Below, one piece after another: positions 8,294 through 16,506 of a stretch of 64,000 nucleotides of DNA. Location: the NCBI GenBank assembly GCA_003140215.1, contig PLJL01000001.1:203281-267280 (forward strand). The letters are read 5' to 3'. The position numbers were made by a program, and so were the translations under genes. Position 1 is the stretch's first letter. Each line of letters starts with the position of its first letter. This DNA comes from Vulcanimicrobiota bacterium (GTDB lineage: Bacteria; Vulcanimicrobiota; Vulcanimicrobiia; Vulcanimicrobiales; Vulcanimicrobiaceae). The notes beneath the pieces are model-generated. The model made no database searches. It had not been told where the DNA came from and saw only the letters and a list, made by a program, of their open reading frames with translations.

Positions 8294-9139
8294 CTACTTC
8301 AGATTGTTGGCAAGCGCGAGGATCGTGGACTGCGGCAGCGTCCCGGCGACCGCGAACAGTCTGCCGTTCTTGGTCCACACGATCGCCGAGCCGATCCCGG
8401 TCTCATCGCCGATCGCCAACCCCTGCGCACCGTCGACGTCGATCTTCGACGCGGTCTGCTCGTTGAAGCGCACCGGGATCGGAAGCGTTTGCGCGGGATC
8501 GCCGAGCGCCTTGATTTGCGCGAGCAGGCGCGGCGGGATGCCGGGTTGCGAGCCGAACCAATCGGTGAGCGCTTGCAGTGTCGCACCGCTGGAGGTCACC
8601 GTCGGAAGCGGCGCCTGCACGATCGCGAGGAACACGTCGTGGCGCGGGCCGCGATGCGATTGGCGCCCCTTGGGGAGCGTCCCGTACGTCACCAGCGCGA
8701 TGGGCCGCACCGTCGCGGTGTACGTCGCGCCGTTCAATCCGCTCGGCAGCGGGCGCAGCGCGACCTTGTGCTCGCGCGCCCAGCCCGCAGCCTTGGCTTG
8801 GCTGAAGGTGAACGAGGTGCGGGCGCGCTGCGTGACCTGATAGTGGACGTCCTTGCCGACCGAGGCCGGAACGCTCGCCGGGAGGCGCAACGCGAACCCC
8901 GCGTCTTGCGCCGCCTCGTCGGCGGAGGCGACCTCGTCGACCCCGGGGACGCGCGTCCCGCGAATGGTGCCGAACGCCTCGAGCGGCGGAAGCGCATGCA
9001 CCGCCTTCATGTCAGCCGGCGTAACGGAGACCGCCCGGATTTGGGTGGGCTGGAACAGCGAGAGCGGGTCGCCGTTCGCGGCGAGCGGGAGGGCGATCAC
9101 CGCGGCGAGCGCGAGCAGAGCGTTGGCGCGAGCGTTCAT
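8294..9139 (-). CDS. Exported protein with a DUF4367-like C-terminus, first gene of the ABC operon
   Basis: 281 residues from ATG 9139, which begins a signal peptide (MNARANALLALAAVIALPLAANG). The long upstream extension of the frame is Arg-rich and is rejected. The C-terminal third (QGLAIGDETGIGSAIVWTKN, then GRLFAVAGTLPQSTILALANNL) resembles the DUF4367/outer-membrane-lipoprotein-sorting-like fold seen in periplasmic partners of ABC-2 exporters and in anti-sigma proteins. It ends 4 bp before the ATPase start. A role as an accessory or sensor of that exporter is inferred from context only. Confidence 0.65.
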   Translation of the reverse strand: MNARANALLALAAVIALPLAANGDPLSLFQPTQIRAVSVTPADMKAVHALPPLEAFGTIRGTRVPGVDEVASADEAAQDAGFALRLPASVPASVGKDVHYQVTQRARTSFTFSQAKAAGWAREHKVALRPLPSGLNGATYTATVRPIALVTYGTLPKGRQSHRGPRHDVFLAIVQAPLPTVTSSGATLQALTDWFGSQPGIPPRLLAQIKALGDPAQTLPIPVRFNEQTASKIDVDGAQGLAIGDETGIGSAIVWTKNGRLFAVAGTLPQSTILALANNLK

Positions 9140-9200
9140 CGTTAGCTTTGTATCACAAAGATTGTCGGGGCGCAAGCCGGAGGGGCCGCGTCGGGTCGCG

Positions 9201-9213
9201 TACGTTCTAGGCG
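9201..9213 (+). promoter_or_regulatory. Putative -10 element of a leaderless transcript
   Basis: TACGTT at 9201-9206 lies 7 bases before ATG 9214, with no Shine-Dalgarno between. The spacing places the likely transcription start at or next to the start codon. Confidence 0.4.
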
Positions 9214-12200
9214 ATGTTCTCGCGTGCGCTCCCTCGAATCGCGTGGTTCGCGGCGTCGATCCTGCTCGCCGGCGCGGCCGGCGCATCGGCCGAAGATCTG
9301 CCGCGCCCGACGCCCGCGCCGAGCAGCTCGCCGAACCCGGCGCCGTCGCTGCAGTGGCGCAGCCTGGGGCCGAGCGTTTCGGGCGGCCGCGTCGCGGCCG
9401 TTGCCGGCACCGACCTCGACCCGGCACTGTTGTATGCCGGCGCGGCCGGCGGCGGCGTCTGGAAGTCGACCAACGCGGGCACCGATTGGCGGCCGGTGTT
9501 CGACGCCGCCGGGTCGCAGTCGATCGGCGCCATCGCGATCTCACCGCGCGACAAGAACGATGTGTGGGTCGGGACGGGCGAACCCTGGGCGCGCAACGAC
9601 GTCATCCCCGGTGACGGCATCTATCACTCGATCGACGGCGGGAAGAACTGGAGCCGCACGGGGCTCGCGGAGACGTCGCAGATCGCCCGCGTGCTGATCG
9701 ATCCGCGCGACACGCGCCGGCTCGTCGTCGCGGCGCTCGGCGATCCGTTTCGCGACTCGCCGGAGCGCGGCGTCTTTCGCAGCCGCGACGGCGGGCAGAC
9801 CTGGCAGAAGACGCTGTACGTCGGGCCGGCGGTCGGCGCGTCGGACCTCGCGATGGATCCCCGCAATCCCGATGTGCTCTATGCCGGGATGTGGCGCTTC
9901 CGCCGCTCGTCGTGGAATCTCACCAGCGGCGGCGCGGACGGCGGAATATACCGGTCCGGCGACGGCGGCGCAACGTGGAAGCGCGCCGAGGGCAACGGAC
10001 TCCCGACGGGGATGACCGGCCGCATCGCGCTGGCGATCGCGCCCAGCAATCCCAAGCGCATCTACGCGATCGTCGAATCCAAAGACGGGCTGCTGTGGCG
10101 CTCCGACGATGGCGGCGCGACTTGGAAGCTGACGTCGACCAACACCCTTATCGACGAGCGGCCGTTCTACTATTCGCGCCTCGTCGTGGACCCGCACGAC
10201 GCCGACCATCTCTTCTCGGTCTCGGTGCTGCTGGCGGAGAGCACCAACGGCGGCAAGACCTGGCACGTGAGCGGACGGCGCTTGCACGGTGACCATCACG
10301 ATCTGTGGATCTCCGCCGACGGTCGCAGCATCCTCGAAGCCAACGACGGCGGCGTCGGCCTCTCCCACGACGGCGGCGCGACCTGGGAGTGGCGCAACGT
10401 GCTGCCGATCGCGCAGTTCTACCATGTCGCGTACGACCTCGGAACTCCGTATCACCTGTGCGGCGGCTTGCAGGACAACGGTTCCTGGTGCGTGCCGTCG
10501 CGGACCGGCGACGAGCGCGGCGTCCTCGAGCGTGACTGGGCGCGCGTCGCGACCGGCGACGGGACGTGGGTCGTCCCCAACCCACGCGACCCGCGTACGA
10601 TTTGGGCCGCGGGCGGCGGCGGCGACAACGGCGGCGAGGTGTTTCGCTACGACGGCCGGTTCGAAAGCGCGGTCGACGTCTCGGCGTACCTGCGCGACCA
10701 GAACGTGGTCCCGCCCAGCGAGCTGAAGTACCGCTTCAACTGGGAGACGCCGATCGCGTTCGACCCGCACGACGCCGGCACCGTGTACGTCGGTGCGAAC
10801 GTGGTGTTCCGCACGACCGACGCCGGGATGCACTGGACGCCGATCAGCCGCGATCTGACGCGCAACCAGCGCGAGCGTCAGACGCTCTCGGGCGGAGCGC
10901 TAACGCTCGACGTCACCGGCGCGGAGACGTTCGGAACGATCCTGTGCATCGCACTCTCGTCCGTAACGGCCAAAACGATCTGGGTCTCGACCGACGACGG
11001 CCTCGTGCAGCTCACGCGCGACGGCGGCGCGCACTGGGCCAACGTCTCGATCCCCGGCACCGACGCCGACGGCCGCATCCCGGCCATCGAGGCCTCGCAC
11101 CACGGGGCGGGGACGGCGTACGCCGTCGTCGACCGTCACTTCGTCGGCGACCGCGCGCCGTACGTCTACGTCACCGCGGACTTCGGCAAGACCTGGCACG
11201 CGATCGTCGCCGGCCTGCCGCCCAGCGAGGTGCACGTCGTGCGGGAAGACCCGGCCAATCCGCGCGTCCTCTATGCCGGCACCGGGAAAGGCGTGTGGTG
11301 GAGCGTCGACGCGGGCGCATCCTGGAAGCCGTTTCCGGCGGTGCTCCCCCGGGTCGAAGTGCGCGACCTCGCCGTGCAGCCCGTCGCCGGCGACTTGATC
11401 GCGGCGACGCACGGCCGCGGGATGTACGTGTTCGACGACCTCACCGCGTTACGCGAGGCGACCGCACCGGCGGCGAAGCTCTTCCCGCCGCGCACCGCGT
11501 CGCCGCTCCAACGTTCCACGCCGTCGTCCAACGTGCACGCCGCCGGCAGCAACCCCGCGCCCGCGATCTTCACCTTCTGGCAGGCGGCCCCGGCGCAGTC
11601 CGAGCCCTCGTTCGAGATCGTCGACGGTCACGGCGCCGTGGTGCGTCGCATCGGCGGAACCCGCGACGAGGACGGCGAGGACGTGCCCAACGTGACCAAC
11701 GTGGCGGGCTACAACCGCGTGGCTTGGACGCTGGACCGGGATCCGCCGACACCGTGGCGGCGCATCGCGAAGTGGGACCGTGGACCCGACAGCGGGCCAC
11801 CGGTGCTCAGCGGCGCCTATACCGTGCGACTGCTGCGCGACGGCGCGACCTACGCGCAGCCGCTGCGCGTGTTGCCCGACCGCCGCGCCGCGAACGCCCG
11901 CGACGAGCTGCGCGGCTACGCCTTCGCGACCGCCATGTACGGCGAGCTATCGGCGCTCGACGACGCGCTCAACGGGCTCGACAACGTGCGGCTCCAGCTG
12001 CCCGAGCGGCTCGCGGCGATCAAGGACGCGGCGCTCGCCGAGCGCGCGCGCAGCGTGTTGGCCGAAGCGAAACGGATCGAAGGAACGATCAGCTCCCAGC
12101 CGGTCAACGACCAGGACGACGACTTTCTGCAAGATCTGCTGCGCGAACGCGTGCTGACGTTCTTGTCCGACCTTTCACCCGGTGCGCCGACGGAGCCGCA

Positions 12201-12393
12201 GCTCACCGAAGGGTCGGTCTTGCGCCGCGAAACGCGGATCGCGCTGGGAAGCTATCGCAGCTTCGTCGAGGGTCAGGTGAAGCCGCTCGGCGACGCGCTG
12301 CGCGCCGCCGGGCTCGTCGCGATCGATCTTCAAGCCCTCCCGCCCAAGATCAAACCCGATCCCAACGCCGACGAGCACGCGCGCCGGCGTTAA
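9214..12393 (+). CDS. Large exported BNR/VPS10-like beta-propeller protein
   Basis: 1059 residues. A signal peptide (about 1-27) is followed by roughly eleven Asp-box/BNR repeats with the core DGG.TW (for example IYHSIDGGKNWSRTG, VFRSRDGGQTWQKTL, IYRSGDGGATWKRAE and LLWRSDDGGATWKLTS), as in sortilin/VPS10 and photosystem-assembly YCF48-type propellers. After about residue 750 the protein changes to a C-terminal region with FEIVDGHGAVVRRI and helical DELRGYAFATAMYGELSALD segments. Sialidase catalytic residues are not evident, so a binding or scaffold role is more likely than glycoside hydrolysis. Its TAA shares four bases with the stop of the convergent gene. Confidence 0.85.
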   Translation: MFSRALPRIAWFAASILLAGAAGASAEDLPRPTPAPSSSPNPAPSLQWRSLGPSVSGGRVAAVAGTDLDPALLYAGAAGGGVWKSTNAGTDWRPVFDAAGSQSIGAIAISPRDKNDVWVGTGEPWARNDVIPGDGIYHSIDGGKNWSRTGLAETSQIARVLIDPRDTRRLVVAALGDPFRDSPERGVFRSRDGGQTWQKTLYVGPAVGASDLAMDPRNPDVLYAGMWRFRRSSWNLTSGGADGGIYRSGDGGATWKRAEGNGLPTGMTGRIALAIAPSNPKRIYAIVESKDGLLWRSDDGGATWKLTSTNTLIDERPFYYSRLVVDPHDADHLFSVSVLLAESTNGGKTWHVSGRRLHGDHHDLWISADGRSILEANDGGVGLSHDGGATWEWRNVLPIAQFYHVAYDLGTPYHLCGGLQDNGSWCVPSRTGDERGVLERDWARVATGDGTWVVPNPRDPRTIWAAGGGGDNGGEVFRYDGRFESAVDVSAYLRDQNVVPPSELKYRFNWETPIAFDPHDAGTVYVGANVVFRTTDAGMHWTPISRDLTRNQRERQTLSGGALTLDVTGAETFGTILCIALSSVTAKTIWVSTDDGLVQLTRDGGAHWANVSIPGTDADGRIPAIEASHHGAGTAYAVVDRHFVGDRAPYVYVTADFGKTWHAIVAGLPPSEVHVVREDPANPRVLYAGTGKGVWWSVDAGASWKPFPAVLPRVEVRDLAVQPVAGDLIAATHGRGMYVFDDLTALREATAPAAKLFPPRTASPLQRSTPSSNVHAAGSNPAPAIFTFWQAAPAQSEPSFEIVDGHGAVVRRIGGTRDEDGEDVPNVTNVAGYNRVAWTLDRDPPTPWRRIAKWDRGPDSGPPVLSGAYTVRLLRDGATYAQPLRVLPDRRAANARDELRGYAFATAMYGELSALDDALNGLDNVRLQLPERLAAIKDAALAERARSVLAEAKRIEGTISSQPVNDQDDDFLQDLLRERVLTFLSDLSPGAPTEPQLTEGSVLRRETRIALGSYRSFVEGQVKPLGDALRAAGLVAIDLQALPPKIKPDPNADEHARRR

Positions 12394-13736
12394 CCGGCGC
12401 TGCGCGCACGCGCCCGCAGCGGGGAGCGCGCCGAGAGCTTGCGCAGCGTGCGATCGACGTAGTCGAGCAAGTAGCGCTGGCCCGTGAGCTCACCCAGCCG
12501 CAGCGCCGCCAGCAGCGCGCGGCGCTCGTAGCCGATACGGTGGAAGATCCCGAACGCCTCACCATAGCAGCGATGCGCGCGCGCGCGGTCGCCGGCGGCA
12601 TCGGCGACCGCTGCCTCCGCGAAGGCGCGAAAGGCGCGCGGACGTGCATCGCCGGTGAGCGCGAGCATCGCCGACGGCGGCGGCAGCGCATCGTACTGAC
12701 GCAGCAGCGCGTGGGCGCCGGCGACGTCGGCCGTCGCTGCGACCTCGATGGCCAGCGCCAGCGGGACGTGGCGCTCGTCGGCCGCGCAGTGCGTGAGGTC
12801 GACCGCGAGCAGCTCGCGCCGCGCCTGCGCGACGAGGTCGGCATGCGCGAAGCGCTCCCCCGCTCCGCGCAAGATCGCAGCCCGACGGCAGACGGCGATG
12901 ACGCGCGCGCCCGCGCTCGCCGCCGCGGCCTCGGCTTCACGGCACCGCCGCAGCGCCTCGGCGATGCTGCCGTCGACCTCGTGCATCATCGAGGATGCGA
13001 CCATGAGGCCGAACAGCGGCGTCGCTAGCCCGCCGGCGCTCCAGTCGATCTGCGCGGCGCGGTGCTCGACGAGCAAAAAGGCGCGACGGTCCAAACGTTC
13101 AGCGGCCAGGATCGCCAGAGCTTGGATCGCATTGGCCTCCAAGAAACGGTCGTGGTGGCGGCAGTCGTCGAGCCGCCGCAGCGTCGCCTCGAAGTGACGC
13201 GTCGCGGCCGCGTAGTCGCCGCGCACGCTAGCGACCCAGCCGCGGTATTCGAGCGCACGGGCGTGCACGATGTCGCTCTGGGGCGAGACCAGGTCGAGTG
13301 CGCGGTCGGCCTCGTCGAGCTCGCGCATGCCGTAGCGCGCCAGGCCGATGTTGAGCGCGATCTCCGAGCGGATCGTCGCATGCGCGTAGCGCGAAGCACT
13401 TTGGGCCGCGGTCAAGATGCGCAAGCCGGCGGCGTGGTCGCCGCGGCGAACGTGCGCCGTCCCCAGCAGCATGCGCGCCGTGAGCGACGCGTCGAGCGTG
13501 CCGGGCGCGGCGAACACGCCGGTGAGAACGGCGATGGCGTCGTCGGGGCGGCCCATCCGCAACAACGCGCGCGCGCGCAGCAGCGCGAGCTGCGACACCA
13601 TGTCGGCGTCACGCGGGCGCACGCGCTCGCACTGAGCCAGACATTCTTCGAAGTCACCCGCAAACCACGCGCGCATCGCGTCGGAGAAAGTCGCGCGACC
13701 CGACGGCCGCGCTCTTGGCTCTTGTTCGGCGATCAC
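12390..13736 (-). CDS. TPR-repeat protein of unknown function
   Basis: 448 residues of helical hairpins with TPR-like spacing (AMRAWFAGDFEECLAQCERV, ALLRARALLRMGRPDDAIAV, LGTAHVRRGDHAAGLRILTA, HRCYGEAFGIFHRIGYERRA). No membrane segment, signal peptide or catalytic domain is visible. It looks like the tetratricopeptide portion of LuxR/MalT-type ATPase regulators without the P-loop and HTH parts, so it may be a stand-alone protein-interaction factor. GTG 13736 is the assumed start and no clear Shine-Dalgarno supports it. Its stop overlaps the stop of the propeller gene in a shared TTAA. Confidence 0.7.
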   Translation of the reverse strand: MIAEQEPRARPSGRATFSDAMRAWFAGDFEECLAQCERVRPRDADMVSQLALLRARALLRMGRPDDAIAVLTGVFAAPGTLDASLTARMLLGTAHVRRGDHAAGLRILTAAQSASRYAHATIRSEIALNIGLARYGMRELDEADRALDLVSPQSDIVHARALEYRGWVASVRGDYAAATRHFEATLRRLDDCRHHDRFLEANAIQALAILAAERLDRRAFLLVEHRAAQIDWSAGGLATPLFGLMVASSMMHEVDGSIAEALRRCREAEAAAASAGARVIAVCRRAAILRGAGERFAHADLVAQARRELLAVDLTHCAADERHVPLALAIEVAATADVAGAHALLRQYDALPPPSAMLALTGDARPRAFRAFAEAAVADAAGDRARAHRCYGEAFGIFHRIGYERRALLAALRLGELTGQRYLLDYVDRTLRKLSARSPLRARARSAG

Positions 13737-13820
13737 AGCCCCACACCCAGGATGCCGAGGGCGTCCCGGACGCCCCCGCAGTGCTCCGCGACGTGCTTCG
13801 CCGCCGTATCGGTTATTCCG

Positions 13821-13991
13821 TCAGCAGCGCGACGGCTGGCCGCCCAGGAGGTCGTCGCCGGGGGCCGGGGTCGGACAGACCAGCGCGGAGTCCGTGTGCG
13901 CGGGGCCGCCCGAGGAGCGATGCGCCGACGCGGCGAGACCGACGGAGCCCAGGGCCAGAACGGCGCTGAGCATGACGAGGAAGAGGCTCAT
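13821..13991 (-). CDS. Small (56 aa) exported peptide
   Basis: An unannotated-size gene in the 387-bp gap between the TPR and STAS genes. ATG 13991 has GCAGG a few bases upstream and starts a convincing signal sequence (MSLFLVMLSAVLALGSVGLA, then ASA). The mature peptide is about 33 residues, Gly/Pro-rich with two cysteines, and ends GGQPSRC. No homologue is recalled. Codon use resembles neighbouring genes. Confidence rests on the Shine-Dalgarno plus signal peptide combination. Confidence 0.45.
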   Translation of the reverse strand: MSLFLVMLSAVLALGSVGLAASAHRSSGGPAHTDSALVCPTPAPGDDLLGGQPSRC

Positions 13992-14123
13992 GATTCACCT
14001 GCTCTTTCGAAGACGAGTTGGATCGGCGGTGCTCGCCGATCACCCCGAAAGATCGCTGCGCTAGCGCCGCTCCCCGCCGGGAGACGTCCGGGCAGCCCGA
14101 AGCTGGCCGTTTGGGCACCCGCG

Positions 14124-14411
14124 CTAGCTTTGGGGCAGGCTTCCCTCGATCGAAAAGAGCCGGTGCATGTCGGTCAGCTCGAGGATCCGGCGCACCGACG
14201 GCGTGGCGACCACCAAGGTGATGCTACAGCTGGGCAGCCGGCGGCGCAGCCGCACCAGCGCGCTCAGAAAGGCGCTGTCCAGGTACCGGACCTCCGACAG
14301 GTCGACCACGACGGGCATGCTCCCATCGACGGCCGAGAAACGCGCCTCGACGTCCCGTTCCTTCCAAATATCAAGCTCGCCGTTGAACGAGACGACGTGC
14401 GGGGATTGCAC
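14124..14411 (-). CDS. STAS-domain anti-sigma factor antagonist
   Basis: 95 residues forming a single STAS domain. The strand FNGELDIWKERDVEARF is followed by VVVDLSEVRYLDSAFLSALVRL, which contains the conserved D-S (LDSAFL) where SpoIIAA/RsbV proteins are phosphorylated. Phosphorylated STAS proteins release or capture anti-sigma kinases, and PP2C phosphatases such as the one at 674-1453 reset them. The GTG start at 14411 has AAGGA about 10 bases upstream. No anti-sigma kinase is adjacent, so the partner is unknown. Confidence 0.85.
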   Translation of the reverse strand: MQSPHVVSFNGELDIWKERDVEARFSAVDGSMPVVVDLSEVRYLDSAFLSALVRLRRRLPSCSITLVVATPSVRRILELTDMHRLFSIEGSLPQS

Positions 14412-14528
14412 CGTGGCCTATCCTTGTGAGACGCGACAAACCGCGACGGATGAAACCGGCGCGGCCTCCCTTCGAGCGTAGCAGAATCAGCTATATGCGC
14501 ATCGGGACGAAAGTCCTACGGAACAACG

Positions 14529-15314
14529 TCATGGGACCAACTCGGTCCCGATCCCCCGTAAGGCGGCGTCGATCGCGCCGTAGCCGGCACCGGCGATCAC
14601 GGCGCGCTTGGCCCCGGTCCGCACGGCCCCGATCGCGGCCCGCATCTTGGGAACCATCCCATCGCCCAGGCTGCCGTCGCTCAGCAATGCCTCCGCCTCG
14701 CGCACGCTGAGCCGCGGGATGACGGAGCCCGGGTCGTCGACCCGGCGCCGCACGCCGGTCACGTTGGTTATCACGACATAGGCGTCGGCGCGCAGCGCCC
14801 CGGCGATCGCGCCGGCCGCGGTGTCGGCATTGCAGTTGAGCGCGCCGCCCCGGTCGACGTCGAGTGCGAGCGGTGCGACCACGACGACGAACCCCGCCCC
14901 CAGCAGCGCGCGGGCGACGGCCGGATCGACGCCCGCGATCTCGCCGACGTAGCCCAGGTCGACCCCGCCGAGCGTGCCGGCACGCCGCGCCCCCAGCAGG
15001 CCGCCGTCTTGACCGGAAATGCCGACGGCCCGGGCGCCACGCCCCGCCAGCGCGCGCACCAGGGCCTTGTTGACCGTCCCGCACAGCACGTACTCGACCA
15101 CGTCGCGCGTCGCGCTGCCGGTGACGCGCAGCCCCTGGATGCGGACCTCGTCGATCGCTTTGGCGTGCAGCTCCGCGTCGATCTGCGGACCGCCGCCGTG
15201 CACGAGCACGACGCCGTCGCCGCGCGCCGCCAACGCCGCGACCTCGTCGAGGGTCGGGTCCTCGGCGTCCGCGGCGGACATCGCGTTCCCGCCGTACTTG
15301 AGCACGATCAGCAC
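14529..15314 (-). CDS. argB: Acetylglutamate kinase
   Basis: 261 residues from GTG 15314. The enzyme phosphorylates N-acetylglutamate in the second step of arginine synthesis. Visible family motifs are VLKYGGNAM at the N-terminus, VVLVHGGGPQID (nucleotide and substrate binding), then NCNADTAAGAIAGAL, VVITNVTGV and GMVPKMRAA. The frame runs on upstream to 15500, but that extension is Arg-rich and antisense to the VOC remnant, so the start that places KYGG near residue 6 is preferred. Oddly, argB faces away from the arg cluster, 3.5 kb from argF, and no ARG-box is evident upstream. Confidence 0.9.
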   Translation of the reverse strand: MLIVLKYGGNAMSAADAEDPTLDEVAALAARGDGVVLVHGGGPQIDAELHAKAIDEVRIQGLRVTGSATRDVVEYVLCGTVNKALVRALAGRGARAVGISGQDGGLLGARRAGTLGGVDLGYVGEIAGVDPAVARALLGAGFVVVVAPLALDVDRGGALNCNADTAAGAIAGALRADAYVVITNVTGVRRRVDDPGSVIPRLSVREAEALLSDGSLGDGMVPKMRAAIGAVRTGAKRAVIAGAGYGAIDAALRGIGTELVP

Positions 15315-15390
15315 AACCTTCGGTTTCGATCCTACGGGCGCCGCGGACCTCGCCACGGGCCCCCTTCGTCGCCGTCTCGAACGACGCGGC

Positions 15391-15510
15391 ATGGCCATCA
15401 GCGGAATCGCGTTCACGATGTATCCGGTCACCGATATGGCGCGTCGGATCTCCGTCGTGCGCGATCCCGACGGCAATTCGATCTGGTTGCACCAGCGCAA
15501 GGCCGCCTAG
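15391..15510 (+). pseudogene. VOC/glyoxalase family gene with the middle deleted
   Basis: The 39-residue frame joins a typical VOC start, MAISGIAFTMYPVTDMAR, directly to a typical VOC end, VVRDPDGNSIWLHQRKAA. About 80 central residues that would carry the rest of the betaalphabetabetabeta fold and most metal ligands are missing. The reading frame is kept and ends in TAG, so a clean in-frame deletion is likely. The dehalogenase gene starts 16 bp later, suggesting they once formed an operon. Function of the remnant is unlikely. Confidence 0.7.
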
Positions 15511-15526
15511 AAACGCGGCAGGTGAA

Positions 15527-16438
15527 GTGAACGCAGCGCTGCGCACCCCCGACGACGCGTTCGACGCGCTTCCCGACTTCGCGTACGCGCCTCGTTACGT
15601 CGATGATTTGCGCGGGTTCGAAACGCTCCGGATGGCGTACGTCGACGAGGGTCCGCCGGATGCGGAGCACGTCTTCTTGTGCCTGCACGGCACGCCGACG
15701 TGGAGCTTCCTGTACCGCACGATGATCCCCATCTTCGCGGCCACCGGCGCGCGCGTCGTGGCCCCGGACTTCTTCGGCTTCGGACGCTCCGACAAACCGG
15801 CCGGCGACGACACGTACACCTTCGGCTTTCACCGCGACGCGCTGCTGCGCTTGATCGAACGGCTCGATCTCCGCAGGATCACGCTCGTGTGTCAGGATTG
15901 GGGGGGGGTGCTTGGCCTGACCCTGCCGCTCGACATGCCCGACCGGTTCGCGCGCCTGCTCGCGATGAACACGCTGCTCGCTACCGCCGACTTCCCCATC
16001 GGCGCGGGCTGGCTGGCGTGGCGCGACTACTGCAACGCCAACCCTGATATGAACATCGGCCGGCTGATGCAGCGCACGACGCCGAAGTTGAGCGCCGCCG
16101 AGGCCGCCGCCTACGACGCGCCGTTTCCCGACGCGCGTTACAAGGCCGGCGTGCGCGCGTTCCCTAACATCGTGCCGATCGCGCCGGAAATGGACGGTGC
16201 GGAGCTGTCGCGCCGCGCGCGCGAGTGGTGGCGAACGCAGTGGCGCGGCCGCGCGTTCCTGGCCGCCGGAGCGAAGGACCCGGTGTTGGGCATCCCCGCG
16301 ATGGAGCGTCTCAACGGCTACGTGCACGGCGCGCCGGCGCCCGTCGCGTACGCCGACGCCGGACACTTCATTCAAGAGTGGGGCGAGCCGGTCGCCCGCG
16401 ACGCACTGGCCGCATTCGGCGACAACGCCGCGATATGA
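15527..16438 (+). CDS. Haloalkane dehalogenase-like alpha/beta hydrolase
   Basis: 303 residues. Haloalkane dehalogenases hydrolyse carbon-halogen bonds through an Asp-ester intermediate. Visible are the oxyanion segment LHGTPTWSFLYR, the nucleophile elbow VCQDWGGVLGL with Asp, APDFFGFGRSDKP, and the base histidine in DAGHFIQEWGE. This order and the Trp next to the nucleophile favour dehalogenase over epoxide hydrolase. The GTG start at 15527 follows CAGGTGAA. The nucleophile codons contain a run of nine G (about 15900-15908), a possible slippage site. Confidence 0.85.
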   Translation: MNAALRTPDDAFDALPDFAYAPRYVDDLRGFETLRMAYVDEGPPDAEHVFLCLHGTPTWSFLYRTMIPIFAATGARVVAPDFFGFGRSDKPAGDDTYTFGFHRDALLRLIERLDLRRITLVCQDWGGVLGLTLPLDMPDRFARLLAMNTLLATADFPIGAGWLAWRDYCNANPDMNIGRLMQRTTPKLSAAEAAAYDAPFPDARYKAGVRAFPNIVPIAPEMDGAELSRRAREWWRTQWRGRAFLAAGAKDPVLGIPAMERLNGYVHGAPAPVAYADAGHFIQEWGEPVARDALAAFGDNAAI

Positions 16439-16506
16439 CGATCGTCACCGCACCGCGGTGACCGCTGCGAATGGCGGACGGGCGCCGTTCGCGCAATGAT
16501 GGCCGC

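Noticed and set aside
10566..13028. 820-codon frame inside and beyond the propeller gene
   Set aside because: Composition is dominated by Arg, Ala and Gly without domains; it is an alternative-frame reading of the BNR protein.
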